A DNA stretch of 64,000 nucleotides from CALMBW01 sp963779645 (lineage in GTDB: Bacteria > Actinomycetota > CADDZG01 > WHSQ01). Every line of letters starts with the position of its first letter. Positions within the stretch are counted from its first letter, which is position 1. A model generated the notes under the pieces. That model was not told the origin of the DNA and did no database searches. It saw only the letters and a program-made list of their open reading frames with translations. The position numbers and the translations under genes were made by a program. The stretch lies in contig CAVZYX010000015.1 in NCBI GenBank assembly GCA_963779645.1, positions 248,001 through 312,000 of the forward strand, in the 5' to 3' direction. Positions 17,574 to 25,823 of the stretch are shown piece after piece.

Positions 17574-18482
17574 CTAGGCGATTCGGCGCGCCAAAGCAGC
17601 AGCGACGACTAGGTCCTCGGACGCGATCCCCACTGATTTGAAAAGCGTCACGTCATCCGCTTGGGAGCGAACGACGCGGCCCGAGACGACCTCCTGAAGA
17701 TCGACGAAGTCCGACCCCGCGATCCGACCCTCTTCTATGGGGATAAGTAGATCGCCGGCCTCCGCAAGTGCAGCTTCACGCGTTTCGACCACCACTTTCG
17801 ATCGTTCGACCGTGGCGGTGTCTACCTCGCGCTTGTCCGGCGCGTGCGAACCGATCGCGTTGATGTGAGCCCCGGCAGCTAGGTCGGCGCCATCGAAAAC
17901 GGGAGTTGAGCTCGTGGTGCATAAGCACACGATGTCGGCTTCTCCTACGATGGTTGGCCCAGCGATCACAACCTCGACCGCTGTCACTTCTGAAGCCAGC
18001 TCCTTCGCCGCCGCGGGGTTCTTAGCAACGACCGTCAACCGTTCGATCTCTCTCTCGGAGAACATCGCGTCGATGTGAGACCGTGCCTGGACACCCGTTC
18101 CGAAAACCACGAGGTGGCTCGAGTCTGGGCGAGCTAGATAGCGGGTTGCAAGTCCGCTCACAGCCGCGGTTCTTACCTCCGTGAGTGCGGCGCCATCGAT
18201 CAGAGCACTCGGAGCAAGCGTCGTCGGATCGAACAGGACGTAAACACCGTGGATGAACGGCAGCCCTGCGGCTGGATTCATAGGATTGGCGGTGATGAGC
18301 TTGACTCCCACCCCTGCGTCACCCCACGCGGGCATCAACAGCAGGTCTCCGTGATCGACACTCACGTACTGACGAGGAGTGAACTGCGGCATCCCCGTTC
18401 GCCAGGCTGCGTCGAGTTCGTCGATCGCATCTTTGACCGGTAGGAGTTGCCTGATCTCCGCCGAGTCGATGTAAGGGATCAA
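17574..18482 (-). CDS. Ornithine cyclodeaminase / mu-crystallin family protein
   Basis: A 302-residue NAD(P)-binding protein. The Rossmann segment is HLVVFGTGVQARSHIDAM near residues 123-140, preceded by ALTEVRTAAVSGLATRYLA, the family hallmark. Members include ornithine cyclodeaminase, alanine dehydrogenase and ketimine reductases, and the sequence alone does not separate them. It is followed 7 bp upstream by msrA on the same strand, so both may be transcribed together. Confidence 0.9.
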   Translation of the reverse strand: MIPYIDSAEIRQLLPVKDAIDELDAAWRTGMPQFTPRQYVSVDHGDLLLMPAWGDAGVGVKLITANPMNPAAGLPFIHGVYVLFDPTTLAPSALIDGAALTEVRTAAVSGLATRYLARPDSSHLVVFGTGVQARSHIDAMFSEREIERLTVVAKNPAAAKELASEVTAVEVVIAGPTIVGEADIVCLCTTSSTPVFDGADLAAGAHINAIGSHAPDKREVDTATVERSKVVVETREAALAEAGDLLIPIEEGRIAGSDFVDLQEVVSGRVVRSQADDVTLFKSVGIASEDLVVAAALARRIA

Positions 18483-18489
18483 GCTCGGG

Positions 18490-18975
18490 TTAGTCGGTGG
18501 CTGCGAGGGTCACCGTGCACGAAGCGAGCCCGCGCTTCTCGAGATAGCGCTGGTGATAGTCCTCGGCTTCCCAGAAGACTGGAGCGGGCTCGATCAGGGT
18601 TACGACCGGCCGATCGAATCGGGCCTGCACCTCGGCCTTCGACCGCGTGGCCGCTACCTGCTGCTCGACATTGTGGAAGAAGATCACGGTCCTGTACTGG
18701 TCTCCGACATCGGGACCCTGCCGGTTCAGCTGCGTCGGATCGTGCGATGACCAGAAGATGTTCAGTAAGTCTTCGTACGAGATCTGGGCTGGGTCATATG
18801 TGACCTCAACGACCTCTGCATGGCCGGTCGTATGGCTGCAGACGTCTTCGTAACTCGGGTCTTCCAGCTTGCCGCCCGCGTAGCCGACCCGGGAACCCGT
18901 AACCCCTTCGAGCCGACGGAATTCAGCCTCAACGCCCCAGAAGCATCCGGCGCCGAAAGTGGCCCTCTCCTCCAC
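18490..18975 (-). CDS. msrA: Peptide-methionine (S)-S-oxide reductase MsrA
   Basis: A 161-residue MsrA. The catalytic Cys is in the GAGCFWGVEAEF motif, and HTTGHAEVVEVTYDP and YQRYLEK blocks complete the family pattern. I place the start at GTG 18975 because AGGGAGG lies 5 nt upstream and the family normally begins about ten residues before GCFWG; a longer frame to 19017 adds only non-conserved residues. It repairs oxidised methionine. No msrB is visible in the window. Confidence 0.93.
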   Translation of the reverse strand: MEERATFGAGCFWGVEAEFRRLEGVTGSRVGYAGGKLEDPSYEDVCSHTTGHAEVVEVTYDPAQISYEDLLNIFWSSHDPTQLNRQGPDVGDQYRTVIFFHNVEQQVAATRSKAEVQARFDRPVVTLIEPAPVFWEAEDYHQRYLEKRGLASCTVTLAATD

Positions 18976-19164
18976 GTATCCCTCCCTGTCGAGCGATCTT
19001 CTCAGAATGGATAACACCAGGCCGCAGGCGGTAGTTCCCTCACTGGCAGGTTTCTTGTCTGAATGTGGAAAACCCTAGTGCCCCGCCTCACAAGAAGACT
19101 CACATCCGATGGCTAACTTCCCCGACAGCGGGTAAGGGTTCAAAGAGAAATGAGGAGGTAGTCG

Positions 19165-19617
19165 ATGAGCTTCAGAGTGATGATCGTCGGTTTCGCCATG
19201 ATTCTGGCGGCCGGAAGTGTGGTGGCTTTCGCAGGGGAAGACCATTCAAAGTCAGTCAAGATCGAGGATGCCAACGACGAGGTTAGTGACGCCAAGGTCA
19301 AAGCTGAGTCTGGCAAGCATCACAAGCTGTCCAAGAGCGACTTCAAAAAGGTCGCGCTGAAAGACGACAAGGTGAAGACCTTCGATGAGTCTGCGTTCCG
19401 CGATGACGACGAAGAGTTCGATGGGGCGCTCGACGACGACGGTGACGGTGACGACTCCACAGACACGTCCGGCGATCCCGATGGCTCAGGGACAGATCAC
19501 GCCAGCGGAGACGACTCCGGTCACGGTAGTGGAGACGATGGCTCGATCGATGGTAGCCACGACGACACCGGCGATGCCGATACCGGGCACAGCGGTGGAG
19601 ACGACGACTCCAACTAG
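19165..19617 (+). CDS. Secreted acidic low-complexity protein
   Basis: A 150-residue protein with a signal peptide (MIVGFAMILAAGSVVAFA). A lysine-rich middle (residues 28-73) precedes a C-terminal 70 residues of almost only Asp, Gly, Ser, Thr and His, with DDSGHGSGDDGS-like units. There is no known domain. The charge pattern suggests a cell-surface or metal/cation-binding role, which is speculation. A strong GAGGAGG precedes the ATG and a 12-bp terminator follows it. It may be species-specific. Confidence 0.75.
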   Translation: MSFRVMIVGFAMILAAGSVVAFAGEDHSKSVKIEDANDEVSDAKVKAESGKHHKLSKSDFKKVALKDDKVKTFDESAFRDDDEEFDGALDDDGDGDDSTDTSGDPDGSGTDHASGDDSGHGSGDDGSIDGSHDDTGDADTGHSGGDDDSN

Positions 19618-19633
19618 ATAGTGAGGTCCCAGT

Positions 19634-19660
19634 AGAACGGCCCCCTCGGGGGCCGTTCTT
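19634..19660. terminator. Bidirectional terminator hairpin
   Basis: AGAACGGCCCCC-TC-GGGGGCCGTTCT is a perfect 12-bp stem followed by TTCTTCG. It stands between the convergent acidic-protein and TetR genes and can serve both. Confidence 0.8.
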
Positions 19661-19665
19661 CGCGT

Positions 19666-20256
19666 CTAAGGGTTCTCGCCTCGGAGTCCTCGGAGGATGA
19701 GGTCGGGCACGAGTTTCAACGAAGCCTGATCGGCCAGGTTTACGAATTCGCCGGGCAGGATCATGTAGGACATCGACACCCGCGTCACCCAATCACCCGC
19801 AACCGCGGCCCTCTCTGGAGTTATCCGGCCCGCTTTCACCTCGGCCTCAACGAACGGTTGGATGAACTCCCTCACCGCGTCGAGTATCGGACCCCAGTCG
19901 CGCGTGAGATGAGGAAGCAACTCGTCCCGCTCATGCTCGTAGATCCAAGACAGCAAGGGATGGGTAGCGAGGTAGTCGAACGTGAACACCAGACCGGTCT
20001 GAAGCGCTCCCTCGAGATCCGTGTTCTCGGGCGCCACTCGTTGAAGAGCTTCTAGAAAGCGTTCGGATTCGCGATCCATCAGCGAAGCCATCAACTCTTC
20101 CTTCGACCCGAAGTAGCGGTAGAGGGTCTGGCGAGATACCCCGGCCTTGGCGGCGATGTCCTCGAAGGTCGTCTTACGAACGCCCATCCTGGATACCAAG
20201 GCGTAGGCGGAGTCAAGGATCCCCTCACGGGTGCGGGCCTTGCGTGCCGTATCCAT
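19666..20256 (-). CDS. TetR family regulator, divergent from R2lox
   Basis: A 196-residue TetR repressor starting MDTARKARTREGILDSA. The helix-turn-helix (TTFEDIAAKAGVSRQTLYRYFGSKEELMASL) is followed by a ligand domain. ATG 20256 is preferred over GTG 20274. A TTGACA (-35) and CATTAT (-10) on the minus strand would put the transcript start at about this ATG, so the mRNA is probably leaderless. The inverted repeat TGACACT-N9-AGTGTCA in the shared promoter is the likely binding site, making it autoregulated and a controller of the R2lox gene. Confidence 0.9.
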   Translation of the reverse strand: MDTARKARTREGILDSAYALVSRMGVRKTTFEDIAAKAGVSRQTLYRYFGSKEELMASLMDRESERFLEALQRVAPENTDLEGALQTGLVFTFDYLATHPLLSWIYEHERDELLPHLTRDWGPILDAVREFIQPFVEAEVKAGRITPERAAVAGDWVTRVSMSYMILPGEFVNLADQASLKLVPDLILRGLRGENP

Positions 20257-20264
20257 CACGTAAT

Positions 20265-20292
20265 AATGTGACACTCTAAGTCAAAGTGTCAA
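20265..20292. promoter_or_regulatory. TetR operator and tetR promoter
   Basis: A perfect inverted repeat TGACACT (20269-20275)-N9-AGTGTCA (20285-20291) occupies the tetR/R2lox divergent gap. On the minus strand TTGACA and CATTAT with 18-bp spacing overlap it and lie just before the tetR ATG. An operator overlapping the promoter fits a TetR autorepressor. Confidence 0.7.
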
Positions 20293-20308
20293 CCGGAGGT
20301 GAGAGGGA

Positions 20309-21268
20309 ATGGCCGATCTTTCAGGCGAGGTCCGGACGGGCTTCCAATCGATAGGCGAAGGTGGCCTCAAGCTCACCGGCCTGCCGATGAGGTTGTTCTC
20401 CAAGGGCCACCGGCTGTTCTGGGACCCGAGCGCGATCGACCTTAGTCAAGACGCGAAGGACTGGGCCGAGCTGACGGATGACGAACGAGAGATGGCCCTT
20501 CGACTCGCGACCCTGTTCCTCGCCGGCGAGGAGGCGGTGGCGAAAGACATCCAACCCTTCATGCACGCGATGTCAGAAGAGGGACGGCTCGAAGACGAGA
20601 TCTATCTGACGCAGTTCGCTTTCGAAGAAGCCAAACATGTCGAGGCCTGGAGACGCTGGCTCGACGCGGTCGGCGCAACCAACGACCTAAGTTCATTCGT
20701 TGATGAGAACCCTCACTACCGAACGGTCTTCTACGATCTTCTTCCTCACTCGCTGCGGGCACTTCAGGATGATCCTTCTCCCGCTGCTCAAGTAAAAGCG
20801 GCAACCGTCTATCACCAAGTCGTCGAAGGTGTCCTCGCGATGACGGGGTATCACTCCTGGCGACGCTCGGCTGAGGACAGGAACATCCTTCCCGGCGTTC
20901 AGGAGATCGTCAGGCTCATCGGCCGTGACGAGCGACGTCACATGGCGTGGGGCACCTACACATGCCGACGGCACATCGCCGCGGATCCGGCGAATTGGGA
21001 TGTGTTCCAGAACACGTTGAATGAGTTGATGGAGCCTGCGATCGCGATGATCGAATACACCTACCAGGTGTGGGAGGAACGCGGCCGAGAGATCCCATTC
21101 GACATCCCGAGAGACGAGCTGACCCAGTACGCGACTCGACAGTTCACGTCGCGCTTCAATGTGATCGAGGCAGCGAAGGGAAGCTTGGTCGAGGACGTCG
21201 AAGGTGCCGAGGAAGAAGATCTTGAGGACCGCCTTGAGTCGGAGGACCTGAATCGGATCTCTGCCTAA
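20309..21268 (+). CDS. R2-like ligand-binding oxidase (R2lox)
   Basis: A 319-residue ferritin-like protein related to ribonucleotide reductase R2. By alignment with Mycobacterium tuberculosis R2lox, all six Mn/Fe ligands are present: E74, E107, H110, E173, E208 and H211. V77 and Y168 correspond to the Val-Tyr ether cross-link pair, which separates R2lox from true R2. Family members assemble a heterodinuclear Mn/Fe cofactor and bind a fatty-acid-like ligand; the in vivo reaction is unknown. A divergent TetR with a shared operator suggests inducible expression. The C-terminus is unusually acidic. Confidence 0.93.
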   Translation: MADLSGEVRTGFQSIGEGGLKLTGLPMRLFSKGHRLFWDPSAIDLSQDAKDWAELTDDEREMALRLATLFLAGEEAVAKDIQPFMHAMSEEGRLEDEIYLTQFAFEEAKHVEAWRRWLDAVGATNDLSSFVDENPHYRTVFYDLLPHSLRALQDDPSPAAQVKAATVYHQVVEGVLAMTGYHSWRRSAEDRNILPGVQEIVRLIGRDERRHMAWGTYTCRRHIAADPANWDVFQNTLNELMEPAIAMIEYTYQVWEERGREIPFDIPRDELTQYATRQFTSRFNVIEAAKGSLVEDVEGAEEEDLEDRLESEDLNRISA

Positions 21269-22089
21269 ACGGCAGGCGTCGGAGTTCTCAGTGGCTCGGA
21301 CTCCGCCATCACGCCGGTTAGAAGGTCGGGTCGATCTGTGAAGATCCCATCGACCCCGATCCGCATCAGACCAGCCATCGTTCTCTCGTCGTTGACCGTG
21401 TACGTGTAAACGCCGAGCCCAAGTTCATGCGCAGCTCGCACTAACGTGCCATGTGCGGAAACACTGGGTATCGCGATCCCGCCGGCGTAGCGCAAGCTCT
21501 CAAGAAGATCCACGATGTGGTCTGAGCGAAGACTTTCATCGAAAGACTGTATGAGCGACAAGCGCGGGTCTATCGAACTCGCACGGCGGAGGAGATCCAC
21601 GTCGAAAGACAGCAACCAAACCTGACCCGGCAGGCGGTACATGTCGATCAACCCGACGCAGTTCATCACCAACGCGGCGGCATCATCGCTTGAACCCTTC
21701 ATCTCGATGAAGTAACCGAACTGGGTCCCGTACCGGCCGAAAACCTCTTCCAACGTGGGCACGTGCTCCGACTCATACTCGGGCCGCGCTTCGTCGAGAT
21801 ATTGGGTGTTGAACCAAGACCCGGCGTCCCACTGAGCGAGGTCGGTGCTGGAGACCTCCGAAACACGCTGGTTCACGGGACGGCCGTCGACTCGAACGGT
21901 CCGTGCAAGGGAATCGTCGTGATGGATCACAGGAACCCCGTCGCTCGATAGCTGAACATCGAGTTCGATGAACCTAGTTCCCTGTTCTAGGGCGAGGTCG
22001 AAAGCCGAGATCGTGTTCTCCGGCGCGTACCGGGAAGCCCCACGATGGGCGATGTTGGCGAAGCCTGGGCGATGCTCCATCTCGGTCAT
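21265..22089 (-). CDS. Glycerophosphodiester phosphodiesterase family protein
   Basis: A 274-residue cytoplasmic GDPD TIM barrel. Catalytic and metal residues are in AHRGASRYAPENTISAF, ELDVQLSSDGVPVIHHDDSL and the later YFIEMKG segment. It hydrolyses glycerophosphodiesters to glycerol-3-phosphate and an alcohol. No signal peptide is visible. Its stop overlaps the convergent R2lox end by 4 bp. The 223 bp upstream (22090-22312) contain no gene I can support. Confidence 0.93.
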   Translation of the reverse strand: MTEMEHRPGFANIAHRGASRYAPENTISAFDLALEQGTRFIELDVQLSSDGVPVIHHDDSLARTVRVDGRPVNQRVSEVSSTDLAQWDAGSWFNTQYLDEARPEYESEHVPTLEEVFGRYGTQFGYFIEMKGSSDDAAALVMNCVGLIDMYRLPGQVWLLSFDVDLLRRASSIDPRLSLIQSFDESLRSDHIVDLLESLRYAGGIAIPSVSAHGTLVRAAHELGLGVYTYTVNDERTMAGLMRIGVDGIFTDRPDLLTGVMAESEPLRTPTPAV

Positions 22090-22312
22090 CTGTTGCTTAT
22101 CGTCGGCAAGGAAAGGGTGCCTCTACAAGCACCGCGACGAAATTTTCTAGAGATTTCACCATGGATGACCCATATCGGACTCAAGCAGACTCCACATGAT
22201 GCCGTTATGACTACCAGCGATACCACCCATTTGGACTAGTTAATCGTCAGCGGGAAGCACTCGGGAGGTTGAGGCGGCACGGGCTGGGCTCTGGGGTGGA
22301 TCTACTGATCCC

Positions 22313-22954
22313 CTAGAGCTCGTGCCCCTGCCCCTTCAGTCTTGCGGCGTGGGCCGCCGCTTGAGAGCGATTCTCGAAGCCCAGCTTGTCTAGGACCTTG
22401 GACACGTAGTTCTTTATCGTTTGTTCTGCCAGGTTCATCTGCGAACCGATCTGGCGATTGGTCAGCCCTTCACCGATGCCGGCAAGGATCCGCCGTTCTT
22501 GGGGACTGAGAGCTTCCAGTGGATCGGGTTGTGGTCCCTGCCGCATCCTCTGAAGAACCTGGCTCGTCAGGCTGCTATCTACCATCGACCCACCGCCGGC
22601 CACGGTCTTGATCGCCTCCACCAGCGCGGTGCCGAGAGTGTCCTTGAGCACGAACCCAGCGGCTCCCGCAGCCATGGCCTCAACCAGGGCTTCGTCTTCG
22701 GAGTAGCTCGTGAGCATCAGGCATCTGGTATCCGGAGAGGCTGCGCTCATCGCACGGCAGACTTCGATCCCGCTGCCGTCGGGCAAGACGACGTCAAGGA
22801 GAGCGACGTCTGGGCGGAGCATCGGGATGTGTTCGAGGGCCTCGCGAACGGATGCGCCCTCCCCAACGACCGTGATGTCTTCCTGCCACTCCAGAACCGT
22901 GAGGACACCCCTCCGGATGAGGTCGTGGTCGTCCAGCACGTAAAGCGTTGTCAT
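22313..22954 (-). CDS. NarL/LuxR-type response regulator
   Basis: A 213-residue two-domain regulator. The receiver (D8, D9, the phospho-Asp in PDVALLDVVLPDGSG, the Lys in GFVLKDT) is followed by a LuxR-type helix-turn-helix (LSPQERRILAGIGEGLTNRQIGSQMNLAEQTIKNYVSKVLDKL). That pattern is close to DevR/DosR regulators. No histidine kinase is adjacent, so it is an orphan in this window. It is divergent from the ferrochelatase gene (86 bp gap), which might be a target. Confidence 0.94.
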   Translation of the reverse strand: MTTLYVLDDHDLIRRGVLTVLEWQEDITVVGEGASVREALEHIPMLRPDVALLDVVLPDGSGIEVCRAMSAASPDTRCLMLTSYSEDEALVEAMAAGAAGFVLKDTLGTALVEAIKTVAGGGSMVDSSLTSQVLQRMRQGPQPDPLEALSPQERRILAGIGEGLTNRQIGSQMNLAEQTIKNYVSKVLDKLGFENRSQAAAHAARLKGQGHEL

Positions 22955-23039
22955 GTGACCAGGACACTACGTGAATCCCAGTGCCCATCTGAGGGTTAGG
23001 AGAGCCACGTTTCCCCAGTTTCACAACTACCATCGAAGG

Positions 23040-24086
23040 ATGTCCCCAACGCACGGCATCCGCGACGACAGCGCGCACGACTACGACGCGGTGCTCTACC
23101 TGTCCTTCGGCGGCCCGGACTCACATGACGATGTGATGCCCTTCCTGGAGAAGGTGACCCAAGGTCGAGGTGTGCCAAGGCATCGCTTAGAGGAAGTTGC
23201 CGAGCATTACTACCGGTGCGGCGGCGCGAGTCCCATCAACGAGCAGAACCGCCAGGCCATCGAGGCACTCGATCACCTGCTCGCCGATGAGGGACCCGAT
23301 CTGCCCGTCTATTGGGGAAACCGGAACTGGCATCCATTCGTCGAGGACACCATGGCAAAGATGGCCGCCGACGGCGTCCGTCGAGCGCTGACTTTCTGCA
23401 CGTCGGCCTTCAGTTCGTATTCTGCGTGTCGCCAATACCTGGAAGACATCGAAAGAGCACGTCGACACGTGGGAGATAGCGCTCCTTCTGTGGACAAGAT
23501 CCGTCACTTCTATAACCACCCTGGTTTCATCGAGCCCCAAGCCGACGCCGTCCAGCAAGCTCTTTCAACATTCGATGACGTTGAGTCGATGGCGACCCGC
23601 CTCGTGTTCACCGCCCACTCGATACCTACCGCGATGTCAGAGGCGAGCTCGTACGTCGAGCAACTTCAGGAGTCGTGTCGTCTTGTGTCGGAACGCTGCA
23701 CGCCGGTCTCCGGTTGGGACCTCGTCTATCAATCGCGGAGTGGTTCGCCGGCCGTCCCCTGGCTTGAGCCAGACGTGAGCGATCATCTCGAAGAAGTGGC
23801 ATCTCTGGGTCTGAAAAACGTCGTCGTGGTGCCGATCGGTTTCGTTTCCGACCACCTGGAGGTCAAGTACGACCTCGACATCGAAGCTGCCGAGAGGGCC
23901 GATGAACTGGGCCTCGGATTCGCTCGAGCATCGACCGTCGGGACGCACCCTTCATACATCCGGATGATCCGAGATCTCATCCTCGAGAGGATCGAGGGTC
24001 ACGGGAACCGTCCTGCTCTCGGAGAACGGGGGCCGAGCCACGATGTGTGCGCTGTCGATTGCTGCGTCTTCGACGCGCGACGCTAA
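23040..24086 (+). CDS. hemH: Ferrochelatase (coproporphyrin-type), with Fe-S cysteines
   Basis: A 348-residue ferrochelatase starting MSPTHGIRDD; a longer GTG-started form from 22971 lacks conservation. The core includes LYLSFGGPDSHDDVMPFLE, the RCGGASPINEQNR region, FCTSAFSSYSACRQYLEDI, the catalytic His in FTAHSIP and a Glu in DHLEVKYDLD. One Cys in SACRQY and three in the C-terminal CAVDCC match the [2Fe-2S] ligands of actinobacterial enzymes. By phylum it most likely inserts iron into coproporphyrin III (CpfC). Its 3' end overlaps the convergent hydrolase by 4 bp. No other heme genes are near. Confidence 0.94.
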   Translation: MSPTHGIRDDSAHDYDAVLYLSFGGPDSHDDVMPFLEKVTQGRGVPRHRLEEVAEHYYRCGGASPINEQNRQAIEALDHLLADEGPDLPVYWGNRNWHPFVEDTMAKMAADGVRRALTFCTSAFSSYSACRQYLEDIERARRHVGDSAPSVDKIRHFYNHPGFIEPQADAVQQALSTFDDVESMATRLVFTAHSIPTAMSEASSYVEQLQESCRLVSERCTPVSGWDLVYQSRSGSPAVPWLEPDVSDHLEEVASLGLKNVVVVPIGFVSDHLEVKYDLDIEAAERADELGLGFARASTVGTHPSYIRMIRDLILERIEGHGNRPALGERGPSHDVCAVDCCVFDARR

Positions 24087-24835
24087 CCCCTTCGCAGAAC
24101 GTCGATCAGGAGGTCAGCGAAACGCTCGTTGAATGAGGCTTCCGCGTGACCGAACCACGGAAGCTCTATCAGCTCACGCGGCTCTCGAAGTGCTTCATAG
24201 AGATTGCGACCCGCATCCCGTCTCACGTATGCGTCCTTGAATCCATGGATCACGGTCACCGGTGTGGGCGCGATCGCAGGAGCAGCTTCCAGCGGAGTGA
24301 TCGGGCGAACGTCTGCAGGCTCGACGCGCGTCCCCCGCCGAGCAAGAAGGCGCTTGCCTCGTTGAGACTCCAACACGCGGCCCATCACCCTCGCCCTGAA
24401 CAAGGTGGGCTGAGACCAATCCGGCGGCGCGCTGATCGACACCAACCCATCGACAACGCCCTGCTCTGCGGCAACTATCAGCGCGACGGAGGCCCCCATG
24501 GAAGCACCCACCACTCGAACCCGGTCGAACCCAAGTTCACGAACATGTGCGATCACGGCACGTAGATCCAGACCTTCCTCCCCACCGAAGGTGCAGACCC
24601 CGTCGCTTTCGCCATGTCCTCGGAAGTCGAAACTGAACGTCGAATAGCCGGCTGATGCCAGCCTGCGCATGAGGGAGACGATCTTCGGTTTGGATTGCGA
24701 CGTTGAGAAACCGTGCGCGAAAACGATCGCTTCGCGGGAATCACCGCTGACCTCGTACCGGAATCCACGGATCCTCACGGCATCGTCTGTCGTGACCTCG
24801 TAGGCGGTCGGCGGCGCGACGTCTACTTGCACCAT
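24083..24835 (-). CDS. Alpha/beta hydrolase, dienelactone/lysophospholipase-like
   Basis: A 250-residue single-domain hydrolase. The HGF oxyanion region (IVFAHGFSTSQSKPK), DFRGHGESDG, the nucleophile elbow GASMGAS and a C-terminal WFGHAEASF histidine form a normal triad, with Asp in HGFKDAY. I use ATG 24835 (MVQVDVAPP); a longer frame to 24949 would overlap the divergent SRPBCC gene. Substrate unknown. Confidence 0.88.
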   Translation of the reverse strand: MVQVDVAPPTAYEVTTDDAVRIRGFRYEVSGDSREAIVFAHGFSTSQSKPKIVSLMRRLASAGYSTFSFDFRGHGESDGVCTFGGEEGLDLRAVIAHVRELGFDRVRVVGASMGASVALIVAAEQGVVDGLVSISAPPDWSQPTLFRARVMGRVLESQRGKRLLARRGTRVEPADVRPITPLEAAPAIAPTPVTVIHGFKDAYVRRDAGRNLYEALREPRELIELPWFGHAEASFNERFADLLIDVLRRG

Positions 24836-24862
24836 GTCGCTGAGGTTAGCCTGCCCCTTGAG

Positions 24863-25396
24863 ATGCTGATAGACGACTTCCTCTCCTCCTACGGTTTCTC
24901 TGAACACCACGCTATCGAAGTAAGGGCCTCCGCCGAGGCCGTTCACCATGCGATCTGGGAAACCAACCTGAGCTCATCCTTGCTGGTCAAGTTCCTCTTC
25001 ACTATCAGGGGCCTCGGGCTTTCGTTCCGCAAACCGAAACTCGACGTGCGATTGAAGGATCTTCTCGATTCGGGGTTCATACTGCTCGCGGATACCCCGG
25101 AGGAGATCGTGATCGGGTTGGTCGGGCGTTTCTGGAGGCCAACCGGTCAACTGGCTCACATCCCTCCGGCCGATTTCGCAACCTTCGACAGGCCTGGCAT
25201 GGCGAGAGCCACCACGAACTTCGTCATCACCGCCAACGGGAACGTCACCCAGCTGAGCACCGAGACTCGGATCGCGCCCATAGGCGAGGATGCTCTTCGG
25301 AGCTTCACGCGTTACTGGAGAGTGATCGGTCCGTTCAGCGGCTTGATCCGAGGTCGTTGGTTAGCGTCGATCAAGAAAACGGCGGAGAGCTATTAG
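24863..25396 (+). CDS. SRPBCC-fold (START-like) protein
   Basis: A 177-residue cytoplasmic protein starting MLIDDFLSSYGFSEHHAIEV. A strand-helix opening with ASAEAVHHAIWET and later repeated beta strands ending in an RYWRVIGPFSGLIRGRWLASIKKTAE helix fit the Bet v1/polyketide-cyclase-like SRPBCC fold, which binds hydrophobic ligands. The upstream in-frame extension to 24713 runs into the divergent hydrolase and is rejected. The start lies 27 bp from the hydrolase start. The PPOX gene follows 15 bp downstream, so the two are an operon. Confidence 0.78.
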   Translation: MLIDDFLSSYGFSEHHAIEVRASAEAVHHAIWETNLSSSLLVKFLFTIRGLGLSFRKPKLDVRLKDLLDSGFILLADTPEEIVIGLVGRFWRPTGQLAHIPPADFATFDRPGMARATTNFVITANGNVTQLSTETRIAPIGEDALRSFTRYWRVIGPFSGLIRGRWLASIKKTAESY

Positions 25397-25411
25397 AAGG
25401 AGAGGTGCTCG

Positions 25412-25822
25412 ATGAACGCAGATGAGGCACGAGCGTTCTTCAGTCAGAACCACAGAGCGGTCCTAGCAACACACAGACGCGATGGCGGCGTACAACAATC
25501 GCCGGTGACGGCAGCGATCGATGACGATGGCTACGTTGTGATCAGTAGTCGCGAAACCGCGTACAAGGTCAAGAACCTCAGGAACGATCCACACGCTTAT
25601 CTATGTGGGCTAACCGAGCGCTTCTTCGGTGAATGGCTCTACGTCGAGGGCCAGGTCGAGATCGTTTCACTGCCAGAAGCGATGGAGGGACTCGTCGACT
25701 ACTACCGGCGTGCGTCGGGAGAGCATCCGGATTGGGACGACTACAGGGCAGCGATGGTCAAGGACAAGCGCTGTCTGATCCGTATACCGATCGAAAAGGC
25801 CGGACCCACGAGACACGGTTAG
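25412..25822 (+). CDS. PPOX-class (F420/FMN-dependent) oxidoreductase
   Basis: A 136-residue split-barrel flavin- or F420-binding protein. The opening NHRAVLATHRRDGGVQQSPVTAAIDDDGYVVISSR and the KVKNLRNDPHAYLCG strand are characteristic of the PPOX class, many of which are F420H2-dependent in actinobacteria. The terminal IRIPIEKAGPTRHG tail is typical. It follows the SRPBCC gene by 15 bp with an AGGAG site. Cofactor choice cannot be settled by eye. Confidence 0.88.
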   Translation: MNADEARAFFSQNHRAVLATHRRDGGVQQSPVTAAIDDDGYVVISSRETAYKVKNLRNDPHAYLCGLTERFFGEWLYVEGQVEIVSLPEAMEGLVDYYRRASGEHPDWDDYRAAMVKDKRCLIRIPIEKAGPTRHG

Positions 25823-25823
25823 A

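Noticed and set aside
22090..22312. A small gene or RNA upstream of the GDPD gene
   Set aside because: Only very short frames (10 codons or fewer from ATG) and no convincing RNA fold; nothing supportable.
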